From assembly GCA_963555705.1 (NCBI GenBank), contig OY743184.1, forward strand, positions 19,519,859 through 19,583,858: a stretch of 64,000 bases of DNA, read 5' to 3'. Each line of letters starts with the position of its first letter. The stretch's first letter is position 1. The position numbers and the translations under genes are program-made. The DNA comes from Ligustrum vulgare. Taxonomy: Eukaryota; Streptophyta; Magnoliopsida; Lamiales; Oleaceae. This document shows, piece after piece, positions 50,338-61,421 of the stretch. The notes under the pieces are model-generated. The model did no database searches, was not told the DNA's origin, and saw only the letters and a program-made list of their open reading frames with translations.

Positions 50338-50799
50338 CTTCTGATAAGTATTAAGGCTTAAATCTTAATGCGGGGAAGATTTGACTTTTGAAATCCATAT
50401 CTTATATGGATCTTGATGAATCGATTCTTGTGGAATATGATTAAGTGCGTTACATAAAGTGTTCAGTGCAAAACTCTAAAATGATTTCAGAGATTTCGCA
50501 TGACTTCATCAATGATTGCATCAATTGCAATATTTCTCCTTTCAGATACTTAGTATATTTTCCCATTTTGACATTCTAATTTATATCAGTATTAATTGAA
50601 CTTTTCAAACTGTTAGATTTAAATTTCATTATAAATAATCATGACTATCAAAGTTATCTAATCTAATGATTAAATATCACTCTAACATATGTCTACTTAC
50701 ACTCAAATGTAATATGCTCAGCAGATCAACCATCCCACTTCTTCCTTTTTCAGAAAAAAGATAACTTGTCAATTTACCTAAAAGGATAACAATCCCACC

Positions 50800-51410
50800 A
50801 ATTTCGAAAATTGCATAAAAGGCCCTTTATTTAAAATTGCAAACTTGACCCTTATTTAATAATTGCAGGCATGGGTTCACAATTTCAGAAATTGCAAAAG
50901 AAGTCGCATCCCCTCAAATCTCTCAGTCAGCTCGATTATTTTTGGCGCCACATTTCATCATGACGCGAGAGTGCACCGTTACCCGACCTGTGTCACACGC
51001 TACTACGAATAACAATGGTATTGTTGCTACCATAGCAGGAGCATCAATGCTGCTAACCGAAGTAGCAGTGCTCACCGCTGCCTCCAACAACGACGAAGAG
51101 CACCGTTGTGATATGTCGTTCGACCTTGTTTTACTGAGCATGAGGCTGTCTGCTGGAGGGTACCACCGCGTTAACAACATTGTGCCGCCACCTGTCCTGT
51201 TGGCTTAGTTTCCTCTGGTCTCCCTTTTCGATCTATATTTTTGAAAAAAAATTAATTTTCCTCTCCAAATAAAATTTAGAACAAGAAAAATATTTTTTCT
51301 CAAAAGCTAGACACAAGAAAATTACTTCAGTGTACTATTGAATTTATCAAAGAATTAAACAAACTCTAACAAGTAACAAGGTAGACTTTGATATCATCGT
51401 ATGGTTTCGA
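50800..51410 (+). other. GC-richer possible gene fragment
   Basis: An 88-codon frame (50942-51208) starts MAPHFIMTRECTVTR and is rich in Ala/Thr/Val; a reverse frame covers the same bases. It stands out from the AT-rich surroundings. I find no family. ATTGCAAAA(G/T) and ATTGCATAAAAGGCCC-like words precede it, as in some gene-capturing elements. It may be chance or a captured exon. Confidence 0.25.
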
Positions 51411-51645
51411 AGAATACACGCATATCGAAAATTGACGAATTGAATGAAAGCCAGGATCATCCTTGTACTTAGATAGAATCTGTGTTAATAATTGTACATT
51501 TGATGAATATCATGGTCTAATTTCTGATGCATGATGTATAAATCTCGTCACCACAGTTGTCCAAGTATTTAGCCTCTGATAGTAATCTACACAACAAGCT
51601 AGGATCTGGAAGTGTTTTGCTAGAATCAAAGATGAATATACACAT
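51410..51645. repeat. duplicated segment, copy 2 part B
   Basis: Matches 45535-45775 in the same orientation (see copy 1). It is preceded by GACTTTGATATCAT, which resembles a decayed primer-site complement, so an LTR origin is conceivable. 51650-52650 is AT-rich with a TAAA microsatellite (52118-52138) and no gene. Confidence 0.6.
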
Positions 51646-53172
51646 AAACCTCAAAGAAATTCCCTATTTTTTAATTACATATTTTTCAATAATTTACTAT
51701 TACAAAATACATTATTTGAAATAATAGGTCTGAAACGTAAGTTTGTCTATTTCTAAAATTTATATTTTATAGGAATTGATCATTCAAATTACTATAATGT
51801 TGAAACAAGTTCGTTATAAATTTTGTATATATTTATAAAAGTTGGACATTGTCAAGTGTATGAATGAGGGAGACAAGACAATAAACATCACAATTACCTT
51901 TTCCAGCTTTTCCATATATTTTCATTTCATTTTTCCCCTGTAATTATGTGTGTGAGGGTTTTTCCTTCACAGGTAGGAACTTTTATTTTCTTGTTCTATA
52001 TTCACTTTATCAAGAGAATTAGTTTGTCTACTAAAAACTAAAAGGGTGCCTTTTTTTTTTTTGAAAGTTAAAAGGGAGCGTTTTAATAGAACAATGTAAA
52101 GAAACTTAGTGCTATAAAATAAATAAATAAATAAATAATGCACGAAACAATTACTTATTTCTAAATATAGGGGAGAAAGAAAGAGAGAGCTAGGGAGAAA
52201 AGTTATCAATGTTTTTCTTTATGATTTTTTGAACTAGCTATTGTTATGTGAGGTTCGGGAAGAGATTGATCTTAGGTTTCTTCGAATTCTGTGTGTGATG
52301 GAAAAGTGAGTAGGAGAATTGTATTATTTAAAAATATATTTTTTCTTTAATTTGCCAAACATAGGCTTATATATCTTTGTTCTTCAATCTTTTCTCCAAA
52401 GAGAATCCTAGCCGTGAAAGTTGGTCCAAACTCCCATCCATTTGAAAACTCTTTTTGTGTCTGCTTATGGCAATTTGTGAATACTACAAACTCCCAATTA
52501 AAAAATAAATTACTTTGAAATTGAAGTCAATAATGAAGTCATGACTTGCAAGATCCCAAAAATAGTGGCCCATGTAATTATAATTAAGCAATGACTTAAT
52601 CAACACACCCATATAGCACCAAATACATGTGGTGGACCGTTGGTGGTTGTGGTATATTTGTTAATCGATAATACAATCATATCATTTTAAATTGAATTTG
52701 TGGATATAATCGTGACACATGTAATACAGCAGACGAGTAATGCAATTCATTGGTAAATATCCAAATCACCTTTGCTTCTCATAATAATAATATTACTAAT
52801 TTGAATTTCATACCATCTTTATTTACTAACCAATACTATAATAGGTGATGATGTTGGGCTTAAATATAAGTTCCAGCCCATTTTAAATTGACAGTAATAC
52901 ATGGAGGACTTTGGTGCAATTTCTAAAAAGTAAAGCCTAGTCTAATTAAAAGCAAAAGGGAAATGATCATTGCAATATACAATTCAAAAAGAGAGAGGCT
53001 GAGTGCTGGGTCTTCAATTTCTTCAACGCACGAACAGAGGCTTTTTCTCTTACGCAGAGACCAAAAATATTACGCACAGGGGACTGCAATGGAGCTGTAA
53101 ATTTCCTCATTTTTGGTCTGAAATTTCAACACAAATGCATACAACATTTGGAGAATAAAAGGTGCTATTTTC

Positions 53173-53297
53173 TTTTACCTTTAATCATGAAAGTAACATG
53201 TCTCTTTCCTTTCATCAAGAGACAAATTCTGATTAATCCTCTGTACCACCGAAAGAGCAAAACAAAAGTAGTTACCATAATCATGCCTTTGTTGAAT
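53173..53297. other. unknown filler at the left junction
   Basis: These 125 bp match neither the outer nor the inner LTR. On the minus strand they directly continue TGTTGGGTATTTGACCCAAA, the first 20 bp of the inner LTR, then diverge. Possibly a related LTR subfamily or filler from break repair. Confidence 0.4.
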
Positions 53298-55080
53298 TTT
53301 GGGTCAAATACCCAACAATCTCCACCTTGACACAAATTCGTCCAAGCCAAAACCAAATTCAAATATTGGGTAACAGGCAAGCATTTTTCCACTTTGACAG
53401 TCACATACTCCACCATATGAGTATAATCACTCAGAATTATCAACGAACTCCGAGAATTTCATCGGCACATGTCGAAACAAACCTTGCTGAAAAATTATGG
53501 TGCAACTCCCATGTTTGGCTTTCCTTGGGAGCTCATCAGCCATCGACATCAATTCACCACACACCTTGCATTAACGCCAAACCAATGCCCGTGTGCAAAC
53601 ACATGTACCCACCAGTAAGAACACATCCTCTATCATGGCAACTGGTTTCATGCCATAAGGAAGTCCCATCTTACAAAAGTACATCACCACCATCCTCCAC
53701 CAGGAGAGTCGCATTGTCCTTCGAGCAGTTTGCCGAGTCCGCTCCACCTTTTGGACAATTCCTTCTTTTTCCGGATTCCAGGGCTGGAATTTTCAAAAAC
53801 TTTGCGAAATACAAATAGAATCAACACATTCATGACTCCCATATGTCAAAATTGATTCTACAGTCAAATTTCTCCACATCGTACTTGACATATTTTCTTT
53901 TGCTTCAAATTATTTGAACCACCTGTAGCTCTGATACCACTTGTTGGGAATTTTCGACACGTCGATTCCCACTTTAATTTTCCCACAGGATCTTTCGATG
54001 TTCAAAGTAAAATAAGCAAACAAGAAAATAAATACGAACACAGAAATTTACGTGGTTCGGCAACTTGCCTACGTCCACGGACCCTCGCCAAAGCTTTTCA
54101 CTATATATTAAATTGTTACAAATATATAAACTTTCACTCACCAACCCAATCCCACAGACCACAGAGAAAATACAACAAACGAGCTTTACCACATATAATT
54201 TCTACCCTTTGATTTACACTACAAAGAGTTACAAGAAACTTCACAATATGCTAGGCTCACAATTTTCTCTCTTTGGTCACAGTGTGTCACAAATTAGACC
54301 AACCTGTTTGTGGTGGTAGTTTCTTCCTTGATTTCTCCTCAATTTATAGAGGAGAATTCACCGTGAAAACTCTTAACACCAAAACCATCATAATTAGTCA
54401 AGGATAATTATGACATGCTTTATTGGACCACACAATGCCATAATTAGCCTATACTAATTATCATTTCATAGACATCATAATTAGCTCCACCATCATTTGT
54501 TTTAGCTAGACACTCATTATGTTTCACTGGGCACTTGATTAATTTGGGTCAAATACCCAACAATCTCCACCTTGACACAAATTCGTCCAAGCCAAAACCA
54601 AATTCAAATATTGGGTAACAGGCAAGCATTTTTCCACTTTGACAGTCACATACTCCACCATATGAGTATAATCACTCAGAATTATCAACGAACTCCGAGA
54701 ATTTCATCGGCACATGTCGAAACAAACCTTGCTGAAAAATTATGGTGCAACTCCCATGTTTGGCTTTCCTTGGGAGCTCATCAGCCATCGACATCAATTC
54801 ACCACACACCTTGCATTAACGCCAAACCAATGCCCGTGTGCAAACACATGTACCCACCAGTAAGAACACATCCTCTATCATGGCAACTGGTTTCATGCCA
54901 TAAGGAAGTCCCATCTTACAAAAGTACATCACCACCATCCTCCACCAGGAGAGTCGCATTGTCCTTCGAGCAGTTTGCCGAGTCCGCTCCACCTTTTGGA
55001 CAATTCCTTCTTTTTCCGGATTCCAGGGCTGGAATTTTCAAAAACTTTGCGAAATACAAATAGAATCAACACATTCATGA
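53298..55080 (-). mobile_element. short non-autonomous LTR element in tandem form, nested in the copia
   Basis: Minus-strand order from high to low: 3-prime internal piece (55080-54563), LTR (54562-53942, 621 bp, TGTTGGGT...TCCCAACA), primer site (TGGTATCAGAGC, 53939-53928), a 624 bp internal region, a polypurine tract (AAGGTGGAGAT), then a 20 bp LTR stub (53317-53298). The direct repeats 53298-53835 and 54543-55080 appear identical and are offset by 1245 bp, exactly LTR plus internal. The internal region has no gag or pol; the 163-codon plus-strand frame present twice is non-coding antisense. A TATA box (CTCCTCTATAAATTGAGG) lies in the LTR near 54338-54355. Confidence 0.85.
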
Positions 55081-57732
55081 ATGGGAAATACTAGCCAATC
55101 TAAGATTATTGGGATTGGTGATATTTACTTGCAAACAGAACTTGGCTACTCCTTGATACTGAATGATGTGAGGCATATTGCTGATATGCGCCTCAATCTA
55201 ATTTCAGTTATGGCTCTTGACAGACAGGGTTATTATAGCAAATTCGGTGATTTGAATTGGAAATTATCAAAGGGCACTTTGATTGTTGCCAAAGGAAAGG
55301 CTTGTTGCACGCTTTACAAGACTTATGCAAAAGCTTGTAAAAATGAGGTGAATGTTGTTGAAGATACTTCTCCTGATTTATGGCACAAGAGGCTCGGTCA
55401 CATGAGTGAAAAAGGTTTGCAGGTTCTGGCTAAGAAGACATCTATTCCCTTAGCCAAAGGTATGTCGCTAAACCAATGTGATCATTGTTTATATGGTAAA
55501 CAGCACAGAGTTTCTTTTAGTGGTTCATTTAAAAGAAAACATGATATTTTAGAACTTGTGCATTCTGATGTGTGCTCTCCTAGCGATGTAGCTTCTTTGG
55601 GTGGAAATAAGTATTTCCTCACATTTGTTGATGATGCTTCTAGGAAGCTTTGGGTTTATATGTTGAAATCTAAAGATCAGGTATTTAAGAGTTTTCAACA
55701 GTTTCATGCCATGGTAGAACGAGAAACAGGTAAGCCATTGAAATGTCTCAGAACAGATAATGGTGGAGAATACACTTCACATGAGTTCAGGGATTATTGC
55801 TCAAACTTTGGGATTCGACATGAGTTTACAGAAGCAGGTACTCCTCAACATAATGGTGTGGCAGAAAGAATTAACCGTACCATTCTTGACAGAGTTAGAT
55901 GCATGTTGAAGACAGCCAAGCTACCAAAAATGTTTTGGGGTGAAGCAGTTCAGATTGCTTGCTATTTGATCAATAGATCTCCATCTGTTCCTTTGGACTT
56001 TGATATTCCAGAAAGAGTTTGGACAGGAAAAGATGTTTCCTACTCTCATCTGAAGGTGTTTGGGTGCAAAGCTTTTGTGCACGTGCCTAAGGAACAAAGA
56101 TCGAAGCTTGATGATAGAGCTACTCCTTGTATATTTCTCAGCTATGGTGATGAACAGTTTGGGTACAAATTTTGGGATCCAGAGAAAGAGAAGATTGTGA
56201 GAAGCAGAGATAAAGTTCAGTGGATGAAAGCAATGACAGAAGAGATGAATTCCTTGAGGAAGAATGATACTTATGACTTGGTGAATCTTCCTAAGGGCAG
56301 AAAAGCATTGAGAAATAAATGGGTATATAAAATCAAACGGGAAGGCAATGGTGATTTGATGAAGTACAAAGCTCGTTTGGTTGTTAAAGGCTTTGGGCAG
56401 AAATATGGTGTTGATTTTGATGAGATTTTTTCTCCTGTTGTGAAAATGACATCCATCAGAGTTGTTTTGGGGTTAGCAGCCAGTCTAGACCTAGAAATGG
56501 AGCAACTTGATGTGAAGACTGCCTTCCTACATGGTGACTTGGAGGAAGAGATTTATATGTTTCAACCAGAGGGTTTTGAACAAAAGGGGAAAGAACACCT
56601 TGTATGCAAATTGAAGAAAAGTTTGTATGGGCTCAAGCAAGCACCAAGACAGTGGTATAAAAAGTTTGATGCTTTTATGGTCAGCCAGGAATACACAAGG
56701 ACGACTGCAGATTCTTGTGTTTATATCAGATCTTTTCCAGGTGACAAATTTATTATTTTACTGCTTTATGTTGATGATATGCTTATAGTTGGCCAGGATG
56801 TGGGGTTGATCAAGAAATTGAAAGAAGCCTTACATAAGTCATTTGATATGAAAGATTTGGGGCCGGGTAAACAGATATTGGGCATGGAGATAATTCGAGA
56901 CAGAAAATCTAAGAGGTTGTGGTTATCACAAGAAAAATATATTGAACGAGTTCTTGAAAGGTTCAGTATGAAAGGAGCTAAATCAGTTAGCTCACCTCTT
57001 GGGGGTCACCTCAAACTTACCAAAAGATCTTGTCCTTCAACGAGTGAAGAGAAGAAGAAGATGGAAGTTGTACCCTATTCTTCAGCAGTTGGTAGTTTGA
57101 TGTATGCTATGGTATGTACTCGTCCAGATATTGCACATGCAGTTGGTGTGGTAAGCAGATTTCTGTCTAATCCGGGCAAAGATCATTGGGAAGCAGTAAA
57201 ATGGATTATGCGGTATCTCAGGGGAACTTCTACTTTGTGTTTGGGCTTCGGGGGAGCTCAGCCAGTTTTGACAGCGTATACAGATGCAGATATGGCAGGA
57301 GATCTTGACAACAGAAAGTCTACATCTGGGTATTTGTTTACTTTTGCAGGGGGAGCTGTTTCTTGGCAGTCAAGATTGCAAAAATGTGTGGCTTTGTCTA
57401 CAACTGAGGCTGAGTATATTGCAGTTACTGAAGCAGGTAAAGAGATGATATGGATGAGAAAGTTTCTTGAGGAGCTCAACGTGAAGCAAGGTGAGTACGT
57501 CATTTATTGTGATAGTCAGAGTGCTCTTGAGCTAAGTAAGAATTCTACTTTCCATTCTCGTACTAAACACATTGATGTGAGGTATCATTGGATACGTGAA
57601 GCAGTTGACGAGAAGTTAATGCAGTTGGAAAAGATTCACACCGATAAGAATATTGCTGATATGTTGACCAAGGTTGTTACTAAGCAGAAGCTTGAGTTTT
57701 GTGCTGAGCAGGCCGGGATGGATTCCAAGTGA
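55081..57732 (+). CDS. pol: copia pol: integrase, reverse transcriptase, RNase H (883 codons)
   Basis: One open frame begins at the junction with the inner element. Residues 1-50 are the end of the protease region. Next comes a GAG-pre-integrase/HHCC finger (H102, H107, C133, C136), then the DD35E integrase (D163, D226, E262). Near residue 378 VRSRD jumps to KVQWMKAMTEEMNSL, so the usual ~100-residue linker is missing, in frame. The reverse transcriptase has YVDDML at 563-568, and RNase H has its acidic residues near 735, 776 and 811, ending GMDSK. Family is Ty1/copia, Tnt1-like. Gag and the active protease are absent, so it cannot move alone, though the enzyme frame has no stops. The ATG is created at the junction and may not be a natural start. 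Confidence 0.93.
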   Translation: MGNTSQSKIIGIGDIYLQTELGYSLILNDVRHIADMRLNLISVMALDRQGYYSKFGDLNWKLSKGTLIVAKGKACCTLYKTYAKACKNEVNVVEDTSPDLWHKRLGHMSEKGLQVLAKKTSIPLAKGMSLNQCDHCLYGKQHRVSFSGSFKRKHDILELVHSDVCSPSDVASLGGNKYFLTFVDDASRKLWVYMLKSKDQVFKSFQQFHAMVERETGKPLKCLRTDNGGEYTSHEFRDYCSNFGIRHEFTEAGTPQHNGVAERINRTILDRVRCMLKTAKLPKMFWGEAVQIACYLINRSPSVPLDFDIPERVWTGKDVSYSHLKVFGCKAFVHVPKEQRSKLDDRATPCIFLSYGDEQFGYKFWDPEKEKIVRSRDKVQWMKAMTEEMNSLRKNDTYDLVNLPKGRKALRNKWVYKIKREGNGDLMKYKARLVVKGFGQKYGVDFDEIFSPVVKMTSIRVVLGLAASLDLEMEQLDVKTAFLHGDLEEEIYMFQPEGFEQKGKEHLVCKLKKSLYGLKQAPRQWYKKFDAFMVSQEYTRTTADSCVYIRSFPGDKFIILLLYVDDMLIVGQDVGLIKKLKEALHKSFDMKDLGPGKQILGMEIIRDRKSKRLWLSQEKYIERVLERFSMKGAKSVSSPLGGHLKLTKRSCPSTSEEKKKMEVVPYSSAVGSLMYAMVCTRPDIAHAVGVVSRFLSNPGKDHWEAVKWIMRYLRGTSTLCLGFGGAQPVLTAYTDADMAGDLDNRKSTSGYLFTFAGGAVSWQSRLQKCVALSTTEAEYIAVTEAGKEMIWMRKFLEELNVKQGEYVIYCDSQSALELSKNSTFHSRTKHIDVRYHWIREAVDEKLMQLEKIHTDKNIADMLTKVVTKQKLEFCAEQAGMDSK

Positions 57733-57761
57733 CTGGAGTCTTGTGGTGTACCTCCCTCATG

Positions 57762-57777
57762 GGCTGGAGGGGGAGAT
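57762..57777 (+). promoter_or_regulatory. polypurine tract of the copia
   Basis: GGCTGGAGGGGGAGAT directly precedes the right LTR; it would prime plus-strand DNA synthesis. Confidence 0.85.
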
Positions 57778-58592
57778 TGTTGGGCTTAAATATAAGTTCC
57801 AGCCCATTTTAAATTGACAGTAATACATGGAGGACTTTGGTGCAATTTCTAAAAAGTAAAGCCTAGTCTAATTAAAAGCAAAAGGGAAATGATCATTGCA
57901 ATATACAATTCAAAAAGAGAGAGGCTGAGTGCTGGGTCTTCAATTTCTTCAACGCACGAACAGAGGCTTTTTCTCTTACGCAGAGACCAAAAATATTACG
58001 CACAGGGGACTGCAATGGAGCTGTAAATTTCCTCATTTTTGGTCTGAAATTTCAACACAAATGCATACAACATTTGGAGAATAAAAGGTGCTATTTTCTT
58101 GTTATATTTTGGAGAAGAAAGTGTTGATTATTGTGTATTCTTCTTCTTCAAGATTTGGGTTTCTCTAAGTATTATCTTAGAATGGTTTAGGTGCCATTTA
58201 ATCTCCATTATTGTTGTTGTTGTTGGGGTTCCATCTATTGTATTAGATGATGTATGTTTTGGGTGCCAAGATTAATTCTTGAAGGTGTGTATTGGTTACT
58301 TCTAGATTTAGGGCAAAAATCTAGGAAGGAAATATTGTATTACTATTATTTGGTAATAGTGGAATTGTCGGTTTGCCCCGTCGATTTTCCCTTCTCATTG
58401 GAGGGTTTTACGACGTTAAATAATTATTGGTGTTATCGCTTTGGTATTTATAATTTCGATATTCTATTGTTTGGATTGGCTTGATTGAGTTGTTGATTTC
58501 CTATTTTAATTACACGGTGTTTGAGGGGAAATATTTAGCGTTTGCTACTTGTGTTGGCAATTCCGTTTGTGGTCCGAATTTTTTCCCCAACA
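57778..58592 (+). mobile_element. right LTR of the copia
   Basis: 815 bp, TGTTGGGC to CCCCAACA. The only complete LTR of the element. Small frames inside (such as 58254-58484) are not genes. Confidence 0.93.
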
Positions 58593-59999
58593 GATGAAAG
58601 ATTAATTAATTGTTTACTATTGGATGCAAAAAGTTAATTAGATGTAACATCATAAGCGTGAAACTCCTCATGTGTATAAGTAGTGGCATGAGCTGGATTT
58701 TGCTTGTCACACTCATCAGTCCATTAAAATTGTGATGTTACGTTAGATATGTCCACTTGCTTATATATATCACTGTCAACGATTATTTATCAGCGGATGT
58801 TTGCCACGGTGATTAGCATCTATGTATATTTAATTCTCATTTTTCTAGAATAGATTTTATAAAAATTAATTTTTTGAAAATATGTGTAGTTAAAAAATAG
58901 AATTACTTGTAAATAATTTTCGTTGTGTTATTGAACATGAATTTTTAAAAATAGGACTCGTCTAAGTTTTGAGATGCTATATACATACAGTTGAAATCTA
59001 CGATTTTCCATGCAAGATTTTGAAAATGATTTACTGTGTGTTACACGTGAAATATATCCCACTAGAAGGCAGTCTCAAACATGAGTGAGTTTTATTTCAA
59101 TTTAAACTGGCACGATAAAGCACGTACGTAACTATGTACTAAAGTATCTACTAGCGATATATCACTTACGGACTATTCAGCGGCCTGGATTCGTCAATTT
59201 TTTTTTTTTTTTTTTTAAGTAAATTATGTGGTTGAAAATTGAAGAGATTGTTGGAAAAATGTGAATGAAAAATTGGAGTTAAATAGGAATTTCGCGTGAT
59301 CCATATTTTGTCAATTTTAAACTAAAAATTCCTAAAATTATTGTTATTAATTAAGAAGTAAATGGTCACACTGAAACACGTGGAACTCCTTGTCAAATGT
59401 GGAGTTACATGTTGGAGTTATTATATTACTCCTGTAACTCTTTTCTCTTCATTTCAATTTAGGCTATTTATACATCCACTCCTTCACTATTTTACAACAA
59501 CACGAAAGTCATTGTTATGTCAATACACATTTTGTTCTCTGTTTTGTCCATTTTTTATTTTGTCTTGTTTGGTAATTGTTCGTGCATACATCTGTTCATT
59601 AGAGTGGTAACTTTGTCCTATGTTAACTACTCGACTTCTATTGTATGATAGGAGACAGACACTCAGACAAATCCCAATCACGGATTGGTGAGCGAGCGAA
59701 TCAATTTTAAGGAAACAATGCTCGCATAGGTCTTGATTCCAGATTCTACTCGAATTTACAATTCTTGATTTTAATTAATATTTTTATTACTGTGTTCCAA
59801 TTTATTTTTGTTCTTTTGTCAATCAAATTCAACAACTATTTTCCTACAATTTATAGAGAGAAAATGTGTATAATTAATTAAAAAATGATTTGAAAAAATG
59901 TATTGTTTATAAATTATAATTGTTGCGTAAAAAAGATAGTGCTATTCATCAAGACAAAACAGTATAAATAAATGGAGAAGCATTGGATTTTGTCATTTC

Positions 60000-60270
60000 C
60001 AGTTAAAGAAGTTTTTTCCCCAAGCCGCAGTTGGGCCACGATTTTGAAGTATGGCTCAACCGCGGTCGCAACGCGGTAGGCATATCCATATCGCAGTTTG
60101 ACCGTGGCAAAAAAAGGCCAGCTGGTTCGATGTTTTCATCGGTTGAGAGCATAATATAAAACTTGAGGATAAATAGGTTAGATAAAAGGGTTTACAAACA
60201 AAAGAAAAGATGGTAGAGAGGAGTGAAAAAAAAAACGGACTGTATTTGATTTCCCTTTGTCTGTCTAGAA
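60000..60270. repeat. palindrome-bearing LTR-like stretch
   Basis: AACCGCGGTCGCAACGCGGT and GACCGTGGC, CCGCAGTTGGGCCACG variants lie at 60020-60115, followed by TATA-like GATAAATAGG near 60165. The layout resembles the palindrome clusters in the LTRs at 23.3, 44.0 and 46.8 kb. No ends found. 58600-60000 is AT-rich with no supportable gene. Confidence 0.4.
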
Positions 60271-60277
60271 AATCTTA

Positions 60278-60570
60278 GGCACCGTTCTCTTTATTGTTTT
60301 GAGCCCGTTTTGAGTTTTCGATTTTTGGAAATATCGAAAACGCGTTCACTTTGCTCATTTTCAGAAACGCGTTTTCCAAAATTAAAAAAAAAAAAAAAAA
60401 AATACAAAGGAAACTCAAAACGATTTTTTTCGTTTTGGATATTTTGTGTTAAAAAGTCCAAAACGCGCGTTTTGGATTATTTTTTTGTGAAATACTTCCT
60501 TCATTTGAAGTTCTTATATTATTTTGTCATTATATATAGATCCATGTTAAGATTTTTTTTTTTTGTAATT

Positions 60571-60645
<75 letters not shown>

Positions 60646-61421
60646 TTTAAATGTGAGACACTTCTTTTTCTTGAAGTTCTTATATTATTTTGTCATTATA
60701 TATAGATTCATGTTAAATTTTTTTATTTTTTTGTAAATTATTTTTATTTTTACTTTTTGTAAAAGTGAGACACTTCCTTCACTTGAAGTTTTTATGTTAT
60801 TTTGTCATTATATATATAGATCAATGTTAAGTTTTTTTTCTTGTAAATTTTTTATTTTTATTTTTATTTTATTTATTTTTATTTTTTTTGTAAAAGTAAG
60901 ACACTTCATTCATTTGAAGTTCTTATATTATTTTGCTATTATATAGATCAATGTTAAGAATTTTTTTTTTTTTTTTTGTAATTATTTATTTATTATTATT
61001 ATTATTATTATTTTTTTTTTTTGTAAATGTGAGACACTTCCTTGACTTGAAGTTCTTATATTATTTTGCCATTATATATAGATCCATGTTAAGATTTTAT
61101 TGGTATGGGGTTAAATTTTTGTTTAGCTGAAACAATATTAATGATGAATTTATTGATATAGAGAACTAACTGATTTATTAACATTAAAATTAATGTAATT
61201 TAACAAATCAACCATTTTTTACATATAAAATATCACAAAATAAATATATCAAAAAATTACAAAGTAAACACATTTTTCAGTTTTCTATTTTTGAAAACAG
61301 TTTTCCAAAATCAGAAAGAGAACATGTTTTCAGCAATCCCAAAACAAACAACCAAAATCCAAAATTCAAAACAAAATCCAAAACTCAAAATCCAAAATCG
61401 AAATACAAAGAGAACGACCCC
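60278..61421. mobile_element. Tourist-like element filled by a minisatellite
   Basis: TTA duplications (60275-60277, 61422-61424) flank ends GGCACCGTTCTCTTT and, reverse complemented, GGGGTCGTTCTCTTT. Subterminal AAAACGCG/CCAAAA blocks follow. The interior is a five-copy repeat with T-runs and (TTA)n. Open frames here are repeat-derived low-complexity and not genes. Confidence 0.75.
60488..61096. repeat. five-copy minisatellite with internal microsatellites
   Basis: A core of about 65 bp (GACACTTCCTTCACTTGAAG, TTCTTATATTATTTTGTCAT, TATATAGATCCATGTTAAG) starts near 60490, 60655, 60766, 60898 and 61031. Cores are separated by variable T-runs and by (TTA)n, the longest at 60570-60646. Confidence 0.88.

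Larger units (their letters stand above)
52852..58592 (+). mobile_element. Tnt1-like Ty1/copia retrotransposon, recent, 5-prime part replaced
   Basis: LTRs begin TGTTGGGC and end CCCCAACA; the element is flanked by an exact 5 bp duplication GATGA (52847-52851, 58593-58597). The right LTR is 57778-58592 (815 bp), preceded by a polypurine tract (GGGCTGGAGGGGGAGA). The left LTR survives only as 52852-53172, which I read as identical to 57778-58098. The rest of the left LTR, the primer site, gag and most of the protease are missing. In their place are a 125 bp unknown stretch and a tandem array of another LTR element in the opposite orientation (53298-55080). Identity of the LTR parts implies recent insertion. 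Confidence 0.95.

Noticed and set aside
53327..55063. Two identical 163-codon plus-strand frames
   Set aside because: They lie antisense in the internal region of the short LTR element, duplicated with the 1245 bp unit; no domain and no promoter on this strand.
60310..60705. 131-codon frame rich in Phe and Ile
   Set aside because: Low-complexity translation of the minisatellite and (TTA)n tract.
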